From contig NZ_CP036264.1 of NCBI RefSeq assembly GCF_008035925.1, positions 8,871,121 through 8,935,120 of the forward strand: a DNA stretch of 64,000 nucleotides, read 5' to 3'. This DNA is from Stieleria maiorica (GTDB taxonomy: Bacteria; Planctomycetota; Planctomycetia; Pirellulales; Pirellulaceae). Both the position numbers and the translations under genes were made by a program. Shown here piece by piece: positions 53,338 through 61,504 of this stretch (its first letter is position 1; each line of letters begins with the position of its first letter). The notes beneath the pieces were generated by a model. It ran no database searches and was not told the origin of the DNA. It saw only the letters and a list, made by a program, of their open reading frames with translations.

Positions 53338-54417
53338 GTGATCCAACAACTTACCTATTCCGAGCCACCGATTCCCGGATTGGTCTCGATCGTGATCCCG
53401 GCATACAACCGGGACGATTTTATCGGCGCGACGCTCCAGACGGTGCGCGATCAAGAGTACACCAACTGGGAAGTCATCGTGATCGAAGACTCTTCCAAAG
53501 GTGAAACCGAGCGAATCGTTGGCGACTTCGGACGCTCCGTGACGCAATCCGTTTCCTATTCTCGCAACGAACAAAACCTCGGTGCGGCGGCGTCTCGCAA
53601 CCGCGGCTTTGCCAAAGCGCGGGGCGAATTCATCGCGACGTTGGACAGCGATGATCTGTGGAGACCGAATCATCTCAGCCGCGTGGTCGACGCGATCCGC
53701 AATCATGGGGCACACATCGGGTACGCCAAAGTCCAGATGTTCCAGCATGGAACCGGCGCCGAACTGGATGTCTATGGACCGACCGACGATGAAGTGTCTC
53801 GTTTCCCGATCTCTCTGTTTAATCGCTGCTTTGTCGTACCTTCGGCCACGGTGATGCGGCGTGAGGTGATGGAGGTCGTGGGTCCGCAAAGCTGCGAGCA
53901 CAAGTACTGCGAGGACTTCGACTTTTTCCTCCGCTGTGTTTCCTCGGGGGTTGAATTTATTCACGTCGATGACGTGACATGCGACTATCGAAAGGAACAT
54001 GCCGGCGCGACGACAGAGCGTCTTGCCGGAACGATCGAAGAGGTCGCGTACACGATCTTGCGGTACTCCAAGTCGCCGGCCGTCGACCGGGAAACCAGTC
54101 TTTCGTTCGCCTACGACAACTTGCTCGCCGCCGCGCGTCTGCACCGCCGAACGGATCCGAGCAAAGACCCGTCGGCGGATCCCGTCAGGGGCGGTCAGCT
54201 GCTGATCGAGGCATGGAATCTGCGACGGAAGGATGTCTCGTCACTGACCAAAGGCGTTGCCGCTGTCATCCGCGGGACCATCGGCCAACTGTTATCGCCC
54301 GGCGAAGACCGGACCCGACACCGAGCGACGATGGATAAACGACCGTTGGATCGTTCGGCATTCGAAACATCAAAGCGACTTTTGGAAAACAGCCCTGAGC
54401 TAAAGAAGGCCGCATAG
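53338..54417 (+). CDS. Family 2 glycosyltransferase
   Basis: The 359-residue protein has SIVIPAYNRDDFIGATLQTV, VIVIEDSSKGET, ATLDSDDLWRP (DxD) and CEDFDFFLRC (catalytic ED). GTG start (53338) after AGGA. The C-terminal 90 residues are helical and charged. Confidence 0.88.
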   Translation: MIQQLTYSEPPIPGLVSIVIPAYNRDDFIGATLQTVRDQEYTNWEVIVIEDSSKGETERIVGDFGRSVTQSVSYSRNEQNLGAAASRNRGFAKARGEFIATLDSDDLWRPNHLSRVVDAIRNHGAHIGYAKVQMFQHGTGAELDVYGPTDDEVSRFPISLFNRCFVVPSATVMRREVMEVVGPQSCEHKYCEDFDFFLRCVSSGVEFIHVDDVTCDYRKEHAGATTERLAGTIEEVAYTILRYSKSPAVDRETSLSFAYDNLLAAARLHRRTDPSKDPSADPVRGGQLLIEAWNLRRKDVSSLTKGVAAVIRGTIGQLLSPGEDRTRHRATMDKRPLDRSAFETSKRLLENSPELKKAA

Positions 54418-54432
54418 CGGGACAGGAACCTG

Positions 54433-55461
54433 ATGAAAAACCAAGAACCAATCGCGCTGGTAAGCGGATCCGACGATGCCTACACCCTGCCGCTGGCGGT
54501 CACGATCGCATCGGCGATCAAGTCGCTTTCGGCCGACCGGCGACTCGACGTCTACATTCTCGACGGCGGGATCTCCGATGCATCCAAGCGGCGACTGCTG
54601 GCATCATGGGAGGATCCCCGGGTCAGCGTGCAATGGATTCCCGTCAGCCGGGAATCGTTCGAACGCTTCCCGGTCAGCCACCACATCAATGCGGCGACGT
54701 ACATGCGGTTGGCGATCGCCGAGTACCTGCCCGCATCGGTCCAGCGAGCGATCTACTTGGACGCGGACATGCTCGTCCGCCAAGACCTGGGACTCCTTTG
54801 GGACGAACCCCAGGGCGATGCGGCACTGTTGGCGGTTCAGGACTATGCGGCTCCCTTCATCGACGCATCGACCTGCCTGACCAATTTTGAACAGGCCCAG
54901 CCCTACCTTGCGGCCGTCCATCCGATTGCCAATTTTCGTGAACTCGGACTGCCCGCCGATGCCCCCTACTTTAACGGCGGGATGCTCGTCATCGATGTCA
55001 AAGCGTGGCGGGAACGAAACCTTGCGAAACACCTGTTTGAGTGTTTGGAAGAACATCGCGAGCACGTGCTGTGGTGGGACCAGTACGCGTTGAATGTTGT
55101 GCTGGCAGGTTCCTGGCGAAGTCTCGATCTTCGCTGGAACCAGGGAGCCCACCTTTACGTTTATCCCAGCGGCGAACACAGCCCGTTCGACTCGAGCACC
55201 CACCGTGCCATCGTCGAGGATCCTTGGATCGTCCATTTTTGCTCGCCCGACAAACCGTGGAACTACTTCTGTCGGCACCCGTACACCGATGCCTTCCGAA
55301 AACAAGTCCGACAGACCGATTGGCATGGTTGGAAACCCGAACGTCCGGATGAATTCATGCGACGGTGGTGGGGACACCACTACAAACCTGCTCGTGAACG
55401 CTGGAAAACTCAGGTTCGAAGAATCAAAGAAAACTTTAGATCACGAAACCGTGCGGCCTAG
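54433..55461 (+). CDS. Family 8 glycosyltransferase
   Basis: The 342-residue protein has GT8 hallmarks: ALVSGSDDAYTLPLAVTIAS, the metal-binding IYLDADMLVRQDL (DxD about 109-111), PYFNGGMLVIDVKAW and a C-terminal HFCSPDKPWNYFCRHP (HxxxxKPW). Such enzymes transfer galactose or glucose from UDP-sugars. It follows the GT2 gene closely, on the same strand. Confidence 0.9.
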   Translation: MKNQEPIALVSGSDDAYTLPLAVTIASAIKSLSADRRLDVYILDGGISDASKRRLLASWEDPRVSVQWIPVSRESFERFPVSHHINAATYMRLAIAEYLPASVQRAIYLDADMLVRQDLGLLWDEPQGDAALLAVQDYAAPFIDASTCLTNFEQAQPYLAAVHPIANFRELGLPADAPYFNGGMLVIDVKAWRERNLAKHLFECLEEHREHVLWWDQYALNVVLAGSWRSLDLRWNQGAHLYVYPSGEHSPFDSSTHRAIVEDPWIVHFCSPDKPWNYFCRHPYTDAFRKQVRQTDWHGWKPERPDEFMRRWWGHHYKPARERWKTQVRRIKENFRSRNRAA

Positions 55462-55568
55462 TTTTTTCAAATTTCAGTCGATGCCATATCGTTAGGGAAC
55501 TCTCCTTCGGTGGGGAGATCAAAACGGCAGATGTACTTTCCAGCCGACCCATTCGCCGCAAAGCAACC

Positions 55569-56666
55569 ATGTCATTACACTCCCACTCCAACGCTCGCGG
55601 ACCCAAACTCGTGGTACGATATGGCCGGCCGTATTCATCTCCCCCGGAACTCCAAGCGAGCGGTCCGTTGAGTTCGAGTTGCCTGATCAACAACTACAAT
55701 TACGGCAAGTACGTCTGCGAAGCGGTCGACAGTGCGCTGGAGCAAAGCCTGCCGTTCGACGAAATCATCATTGTTGACGACGGCTCGACCGACAATTCAC
55801 TGGATGTTTTGAACGCGCGTTACGGGCGACACACCGGGATTCGAATTGTTGCACAAGAACAGAGCGGCCAACTTTCCTGTATCCAGCGGGCCGTCGAGAT
55901 GGCTTCTGGAGAGCTGATCTTCCTGCTGGATTCCGATGACTGCCAACACCGCGACCTGCATGCGACGGTTCAGTCGGTCTTCCAGGCACGTCAACACATC
56001 GATTTTTTGAGTGTCGACCACGAAAAATTCGGCCCCTGTGTCAACGATCGCCAGCGCAAGAAACGAACACGCGACCAAGGCGTCAGCGCCTTGGCGTCGA
56101 TTTTCTTTCGCCACTGGGTCGGTGCCCCGACGTCCTGCTTGTCGATGCGATCTTCGCTGCTGGAACGCATTTTGCCCTATCCCAATGAGAGCAACTGGAG
56201 AACCCGCGCCGACGATGTGCTGGTGCTCGCATCATCCATCGTCGGAGCGCAAAAGTATCACATCGGCGAGCAACTGGTCCGCTACCGGGTGCACGAGAGC
56301 AACCACTTTTCCGGCAGGACCTGGTCAGAAGCCCAAAAGATGCAGTATGCACTCAAATTGAATGCAATGATCAACTGGTACGTCAATGCTGCCGGATACG
56401 ACATCACGTTACTACCTAAGCTGGCATCGAAGGAGTTCCGGACGATCGAGCATCCCGTGCTGAAGGAACTGTTGATGTACCTGCGTCTGTGCGCGCAATC
56501 GGGAACCAGCTTGGACGTGCGTTGTGGCAGCCTGATCAGTATCTTTCGGCACTTTTTCGCAGAGCGGCGACGCGGCTTATGGCAGCCCGCGCCCCACGCT
56601 CCGGTTGCCAATCCGTCGCGGCCGAAGCGGAAGATCGCAGTGCGTGAAAGCGCGCAAGCGGCATGA
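55569..56666 (+). CDS. Family 2 glycosyltransferase
   Basis: The 365-residue protein lacks the first ~10 residues of the usual VSVIIP start but has SCLINNYNYGKYVCEAVDSA, IIIVDDGSTDNS, FLLDSDDCQHRDL (DxD) and a RADDVLVLAS catalytic region. It is the last gene of the cluster. The N-terminal ~30 residues before the fold (MSLHSHSNARGPKLVV) may be extra or misassigned. Confidence 0.85.
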   Translation: MSLHSHSNARGPKLVVRYGRPYSSPPELQASGPLSSSCLINNYNYGKYVCEAVDSALEQSLPFDEIIIVDDGSTDNSLDVLNARYGRHTGIRIVAQEQSGQLSCIQRAVEMASGELIFLLDSDDCQHRDLHATVQSVFQARQHIDFLSVDHEKFGPCVNDRQRKKRTRDQGVSALASIFFRHWVGAPTSCLSMRSSLLERILPYPNESNWRTRADDVLVLASSIVGAQKYHIGEQLVRYRVHESNHFSGRTWSEAQKMQYALKLNAMINWYVNAAGYDITLLPKLASKEFRTIEHPVLKELLMYLRLCAQSGTSLDVRCGSLISIFRHFFAERRRGLWQPAPHAPVANPSRPKRKIAVRESAQAA

Positions 56667-56747
56667 CTTCATCAGCCATCACCGATCGAAGGCCGCGTTC
56701 CGATCGGTAACGCAGCCTTCGTGGTCTTCACGTTCCGATTCGACTCG

Positions 56748-57926
56748 TCATTCGGAATCCCGTCGCTCGTCATCGTCGCTGTCCGGGCGATCCTGTCGTC
56801 GATCGTCCCCCAGCACGCTCTCGTCGTCCTCCTCCAAGTCGGCGTCGGAGCCCATCAACTGTGACGCTGCCGATTCGATCGCGCGGATCAACGGAGTATT
56901 TCGAACGTTCGAATCGTCGCGGCGTGCCACCGTCGCGATCATCCGCTGCGCGTTTTTGATCGCGTCGCGCAAGTTTCGCTCCGACTCCTCCGAACGGTCC
57001 ACCGCGTGACGCCCGATGGCCGAGTACAGGCCGTGCGCGGCGCCGGCGAGGCGAGCGTCCAGGTAGTGATCCGCGCGCGGATCCGACGCGATCCGTGCCG
57101 GGGCAATGCCGAACGTTGACGCGCGATCCAGTTCTGCAGCGCGGCCCAGACTTGCGGGACGGCCCAGATCTGCAGGACGACCTGGGGGATTCAGTTGCGG
57201 ACGCTCCCACTGATCCCGATTGGGGTCCGGTCGCCAATCATCGTCGTGATTCGCAGGCAGTTGCGGACGGACCGGCACCGCGGGTAGCGATGGAGACGGC
57301 ATGGTTCTCACAGTTACATCCGTGTGAACGTCACCACCACGGCGGCGATTCGCGTTCGTGTCCCAGGCCAGCGGATCGGGTTGACGCAACAATTCGTTCA
57401 TTCGTCGCCGGATAATCTCTTCACGGGCTTCGGCGCGGGCCTGGTGTTGCGATTTCAACTGCTCAAGTCGTTTGCTGATCTGTTCGATCTGCTCGTGTTG
57501 TTCGGCGCTCATCGCTTCGAATTGGTCGTCGAGCATGCCGCGAAGCTCTTCCTTCAGCTCTTCGGTCTCGTCGTCCGGTTTCGCCGCAGCGATCCGCTGC
57601 ACCAAGGGACCGATTTCGCGTGTGTGGGGCAGCGGGCGGATCTGGCCAGCGGGCATGCCGCTGACGTCCGAATGCCGTCGAATCGTTCTCTCGTAACGGA
57701 CATGAGTTTCTGGGATTCGGCGCGTCACACCATCCTCGACCACCTCGCGATAGCTGGTTTCGACACGCGGCCGGATGATGATCTGCTCGGCCGCATCCAG
57801 CGTCAAAGCGTCTTGCGCGGTGATCGGGGGCGTCAGCGAGACGATGCCGATCGCCAAAGCGCAGGTCGCCCCCGCGGCGACGAGGATGGAATAGCGTCTG
57901 AGTTTCGGTTCCAACATGTGATGCAT
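56748..57926 (-). CDS. Secreted coiled-coil orphan protein
   Basis: The 392-residue product has an N-terminal signal or anchor (RYSILVAAGATCALAIGIVS), a Glu/Gln/Arg-rich coiled-coil (about 115-170, LKEELRGMLDDQFEAMSAEQ), a Pro-rich linker with DLGRPASLGRAAELDRAS repeats and an acidic C-terminus. No family recognised. Start may be at 57926 or 57917. Confidence 0.7.
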   Translation of the reverse strand: MHHMLEPKLRRYSILVAAGATCALAIGIVSLTPPITAQDALTLDAAEQIIIRPRVETSYREVVEDGVTRRIPETHVRYERTIRRHSDVSGMPAGQIRPLPHTREIGPLVQRIAAAKPDDETEELKEELRGMLDDQFEAMSAEQHEQIEQISKRLEQLKSQHQARAEAREEIIRRRMNELLRQPDPLAWDTNANRRRGGDVHTDVTVRTMPSPSLPAVPVRPQLPANHDDDWRPDPNRDQWERPQLNPPGRPADLGRPASLGRAAELDRASTFGIAPARIASDPRADHYLDARLAGAAHGLYSAIGRHAVDRSEESERNLRDAIKNAQRMIATVARRDDSNVRNTPLIRAIESAASQLMGSDADLEEDDESVLGDDRRQDRPDSDDDERRDSE

Positions 57927-57970
57927 CCTTTGGGATGGGAGTAACAGAAATCAAGTCGTGCTGAATTTTT

Positions 57971-57998
57971 CGGTAGCGGAACTCGCCAAGAGTTTCGA
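57971..57998 (+). repeat. Dispersed repeat, GTAGCGGAACTCGCCAAGAG variant
   Basis: This matches inverted copies at 23567-23635. It lies upstream of the minus-strand orphan and downstream of the kinase gene. A second short motif (GTAGCTACCTTCGCC) follows at about 58027. Confidence 0.7.
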
Positions 57999-58088
57999 TC
58001 CTCCTCACCGCATCGCCGCCCAAACGTAGCTACCTTCGCCAGAAGGTGGATCCCCGGCAAGTTCCCCGCTCCGGCGAACGCGAAGACG

Positions 58089-59681
58089 TCACTGTGTCGC
58101 TGTCCCGCTAGCCGGTTGGCCCCGATGTCGACGATCATCGATTGATTCGAAGCCAACGGCGTCGAGATTCAGGTCGCGTTCCAGTTCGTGCAATGAGTCG
58201 CGAATCTGTTGCAGTTCGACAGGCAACGCGTCCCAATGCCACGACACATCTGTTTCTGTTGGAGCCGCCGATCGCTCCATCGCCGTGACGGACGGACCGG
58301 CGGAGGTCTGCCCCGTCGGTAGGGTCTTGGGAGAAGCGACTCCCGGTTTGCTTTTGTCGTTGGAACCTTGCGGCGTTTGCTGTCGCAGCAACGGCAGTGA
58401 TGCGCCCACCATCACCAATACGATCGCGGCGATCATCGCTGTGATCGTCGACTTGGTCTTGAGCCGGTGGGGCGGGCCGAGCCGAGCCGGCAGCGGATAG
58501 CGCGAAGGGTTTCGGACATGGGCTTCCGTTTCGCGGAGCAGTTGTGCGGCTTCGGCGGCTGATACGATACGCGCGTTTGCGTCTTTGACCAGGAATAGCC
58601 GAACCAATCGATCGACCCAGGGTGGCAAGGATTCGACGCGACTGACGACGGGTTGAACCGGTGTGTCGATGACTTTGCGAAGCACCGCGATCGGCGAATC
58701 GGCGACGAACGGCGGGCGACCGGTCAGCATGGCGTACAACACGCTGCCCAGGCTGAACAGATCGCTGCCCGGTCCGACCGCTTCCCCGGCCGCCTGTTCG
58801 GGACTCATGTACTGCGGGGTTCCGGCCACCATCCCGCTGACGGTGACCGTGGCGTCGTCGATCGCGCGGGCCAGGCCGAAGTCGCCGATCAGGACGCGAG
58901 GACTGTTTTCTTCCATCAGGATGTTTCCGGGTTTGATGTCCCGGTGGACCACTCCGCGCTCGTGCGCCGCGGCAAGCCCCTCGGCGACTTGGGCGGCAAT
59001 GCCCAGCGCCGTTTCCAGATCCAGCGGACCTTCTCGGTCGATCCGCTGTTGCAGACTGCGACCGGCCGTGGCTGATCCGACCAACGGCATGACCAAGTAG
59101 GGCGGATGCGATTGCTCGCTGACGCTATAAATCGGCATGATCGCCGGGTGCACGATGGCCGCCGCCGCGCGGGCCTCTCTGGCAAACCGCCGACGCGCCG
59201 GCGCCAGCCCGGCCAAATGTGGCGCCAGCAACTTGATCGCGATCGGGCGGGCGAGCTGTTCATCGAACCCGGCCGCGACCACGCCCATGCCGCCCGATCC
59301 GATCACCGAATCGATTCGGTAACGGTCGATGTGGCCCAACGAGCCGGAGGCGTCTTCCTGGCAGGGTTGTGCGATCGCTCTCAGCCAGGACGTGATCGAA
59401 TCATCGGACCGGCCCTGCTGCACCGCAGAACCGAAATTCAACGCCGTCGCGTGTCGAGTGGATTCGTCCGCCTCGTAAATACGCCGCGTCTCCGTCCACA
59501 GGGCCGGGGCAGCGGCAAGTGTCTCCAGCCGGTCTCGGCAAGACGTGCACGCCGCCAGGTGATCTTCGGCGACCGCTTGCAGATCGGCCGCGAGCGATTC
59601 GTCCAATAAACCTTTCAGGACGGCTTCATCGCAATGGCCTGGAAACGCCTTGCCCCACGAAGATCGATTGACGGCGACCAT
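58089..59681 (-). CDS. Membrane Ser/Thr protein kinase with anti-sigma-type N-terminal motif
   Basis: The 530-residue protein has a zinc-binding-like HLAACTSCRDR (H41, C45, C48), like anti-sigma factors. The kinase domain follows: IGSGGMGVV (about 127-134), IAIKLL (Lys150), VVHRDIKPGN (Asp249), IGDFGLARA (Asp267) and MSPEQ. A membrane helix lies at about 412-432, then an extracytoplasmic tail. It begins one base after the ECF sigma gene's end, so kinase and sigma form a regulatory pair, as seen in planctomycetes. Confidence 0.9.
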   Translation of the reverse strand: MVAVNRSSWGKAFPGHCDEAVLKGLLDESLAADLQAVAEDHLAACTSCRDRLETLAAAPALWTETRRIYEADESTRHATALNFGSAVQQGRSDDSITSWLRAIAQPCQEDASGSLGHIDRYRIDSVIGSGGMGVVAAGFDEQLARPIAIKLLAPHLAGLAPARRRFAREARAAAAIVHPAIMPIYSVSEQSHPPYLVMPLVGSATAGRSLQQRIDREGPLDLETALGIAAQVAEGLAAAHERGVVHRDIKPGNILMEENSPRVLIGDFGLARAIDDATVTVSGMVAGTPQYMSPEQAAGEAVGPGSDLFSLGSVLYAMLTGRPPFVADSPIAVLRKVIDTPVQPVVSRVESLPPWVDRLVRLFLVKDANARIVSAAEAAQLLRETEAHVRNPSRYPLPARLGPPHRLKTKSTITAMIAAIVLVMVGASLPLLRQQTPQGSNDKSKPGVASPKTLPTGQTSAGPSVTAMERSAAPTETDVSWHWDALPVELQQIRDSLHELERDLNLDAVGFESIDDRRHRGQPASGTATQ

Positions 59682-59682
59682 T

Positions 59683-60273
59683 TCACTCCGCCTCCCTTTG
59701 CTGGACGAACTCTCGGATCCGCTTCAAAACTCGGCATCGCGCCACGTACACCGCGCCTTCACTGATGCCCAACTGCGACGCCACCACTTGGGCCGGATGG
59801 CCCTGGACCGCCGTGCGCCAAAACGCCGCCCAGCTCGTCGCCGACAGTTCCCGTTGAAGATGCTCGGCGGCACATCGAAACAGCTGGCGACGGTGCTCCA
59901 GATCAAACTCCACTTCGAAGGGATTTTCCGCTCCGTCGACCACCCCAGCCAAAAGATCCAGCTGCCCACCCACGGGAAGGGCGGTGTCGCCGATCCGTCG
60001 AAATCGATCCACGACGACGCGCCGCGTGGTTTGGGACAGCCAGCCACGAAATGAGCCGGAGGCGGTCGGGTCGAAGCGGTCGATCGCCGCGGCAACCCGC
60101 AGCAGCACCTCTTGCACGATCTCGCGGGCGTCGGCGTCCTGAAGATACCGTCGCCGGGCGAGACGGTAGATCACCGGCTCGTAGATCTCCAAAAACTCGC
60201 TCCACGCCAGGTGATTGTCGCGGTCACGCAACCGCAACAGCAGGCTCGGTCGGGTGATGGGAGATGCTGACAC
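59683..60273 (-). CDS. ECF RNA polymerase sigma factor
   Basis: The 196-residue protein has region 2 (WSEFLEIYEPVIYRLARRRY, DADAREIVQEVLLRVAAAID with FRGWLSQTTRRVVVDRFRR) and region 4 (WAAFWRTAVQGHPAQVVASQ, LGISEGAVYVARCRVLKRI, the helix-turn-helix). It directs RNA polymerase to a specific promoter set. It is followed directly by the kinase gene, which probably regulates it. Confidence 0.93.
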   Translation of the reverse strand: MSASPITRPSLLLRLRDRDNHLAWSEFLEIYEPVIYRLARRRYLQDADAREIVQEVLLRVAAAIDRFDPTASGSFRGWLSQTTRRVVVDRFRRIGDTALPVGGQLDLLAGVVDGAENPFEVEFDLEHRRQLFRCAAEHLQRELSATSWAAFWRTAVQGHPAQVVASQLGISEGAVYVARCRVLKRIREFVQQREAE

Positions 60274-60571
60274 AGGATCAAACGTTCATCGGATGGATTC
60301 GACAGACAAGGCTTCTACTGTTGTACACGGACGAATTGGCGGGGTCTTACACGAAACCCCTGAGAAAGATTCTTCGTGCCGATCTGCTGCATCTCGGGGG
60401 TTTTTCGCCATCGCGATTTTTTTTGCAGTAGTTTTGTGACGAACCTGCGGGTTGCGGTGGCGGATGGTAAGATGGCTTGCCCATTACCGGCAGGGCGTTT
60501 GTCAAAACGTCCTTGAGAGTAAGAGAAACGTCCCTCCTTTTTTGCCTCCCCTTCTGTTGGAGATTCAACGC
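60274..60571. promoter_or_regulatory. Divergent spacer between sigma gene and secreted CxxC protein
   Basis: This ~300-bp region contains a long T-run (about 60417-60424, TTTTTTTT) and must hold promoters in both directions. I see no reliable boxes. Confidence 0.45.
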
Positions 60572-61153
60572 ATGTCTCGTTTGATGTTGCCTTTGGCTGT
60601 ACTTGGTCTGCTGGTCTGTTCGGTGGTTTCGGCCGAGGAGTCGGCAAAGAAAAAGAAAGCCGATGCGGGTTTGAAGGCTGGCGATGCGATCGGCGCGTTC
60701 TATGTCACGAAAGTTTGTGGTGCCGAGGATGATGGCGTGGAGCAAGGTGAAAAACTTTGCTATCGCTGCAAATACGGTTCGCGCCCGATGGTGATGGTGT
60801 TCGCACGCGACACCGGTGGAAAGCTCAATGAGCTGGTCAAGGAAATCGATGCGGCGGTCAAAGCGAACGAAGAGGCCGAACTGAAAGGCTTCGTGACGCT
60901 GATGGGCAAAGATGCCGAAGCGTTGAAAGACACCGCCACCAAGGTCGCCGAAACCTCCGGTGCAACCTCGGTTCCGGTCGTCATTGCAAACGACCACGAG
61001 ACCGGTCCGAGCAACTACAAGATCGACGAGAAGGCTGCCGTGACGGTCGTGATCGCCAACGACAGCAAAGTCGTCGCGGCACGCAAGTTCAACAAAGCCG
61101 ACAAGGTGAACGTCGCCGCCGTGATGAAAGCGGTCAACAAGGCGATCAACTAA
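60572..61153 (+). CDS. Secreted thioredoxin-like protein with CxxC
   Basis: The 193-residue product has a signal peptide (LMLPLAVLGLLVCSVVSA), then YVTKVCGAED and LCYRCKYGSRPMVMVFARD (CxxC about 50-53) and a thioredoxin-like body (LKGFVTLMGKDAEALKD, TSVPVVIAND). Resembles planctomycete secreted redoxin-type proteins. The ATG at 60572 sits before the signal peptide. A strong terminator follows at 61197. Confidence 0.75.
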   Translation: MSRLMLPLAVLGLLVCSVVSAEESAKKKKADAGLKAGDAIGAFYVTKVCGAEDDGVEQGEKLCYRCKYGSRPMVMVFARDTGGKLNELVKEIDAAVKANEEAELKGFVTLMGKDAEALKDTATKVAETSGATSVPVVIANDHETGPSNYKIDEKAAVTVVIANDSKVVAARKFNKADKVNVAAVMKAVNKAIN

Positions 61154-61196
61154 GTCGATCGCCGTTCATTCGGCGCGCCCTGATGAATACGCTTGA

Positions 61197-61231
61197 GAGC
61201 ACGGTCGTTGATTCGGCCGTGCTCTTTTTTT
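61197..61231 (+). terminator. Intrinsic terminator
   Basis: GAGCACGG and CCGTGCTC form a perfect 8-bp stem around a 12-base loop, followed by seven T. It lies 44 bp after the CxxC protein gene's stop codon. Confidence 0.9.
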
Positions 61232-61288
61232 AATTGATCAAGGGATCAGGCACCAGCCATTCAGGTCTGACACCGATGGCACAGGCTT

Positions 61289-61369
61289 AGTGAGCCGACG
61301 GCGCTAGCCGCGGGCCCGGGATTGCGCTTCGAGACTTGTAAGGCCCGAGGCTAGCGCCTACGGCTCAGT
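61289..61369. repeat. Large dispersed hairpin, TGAGCCG...CGGCTCA
   Basis: The left arm GAGCCGACGGCGCTAGCCG(C)GGGCC and right arm GGCCCGAGGCTAGCGCCTACGGCTCA pair nearly fully. I recall the same palindrome family from other planctomycete intergenic regions, but cannot confirm copies in this window. Confidence 0.75.
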
Positions 61370-61405
61370 TTGTGATCTCAAGCCCGTGCCATTCAGGCCT
61401 GACCT

Positions 61406-61470
61406 TTAGGCGATTCCCGGTCGCTGCTTTGCAGCGACAGTGGGCTTAGAGTACACACCAACAATTGAGC
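61406..61470 (-). repeat. Dispersed stem-loop repeat, third copy (reversed)
   Basis: GGCGATTCCCGGTCGCTGC, TTTGCAGCGACAG and ACACCAACA correspond to the reverse complement of elements at 6403-6485 and 19780-19865. Confidence 0.8.
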
Positions 61471-61504
61471 CCCTGCGGTTGCCGAATCCTTTTGCCGGAG
61501 CGTC

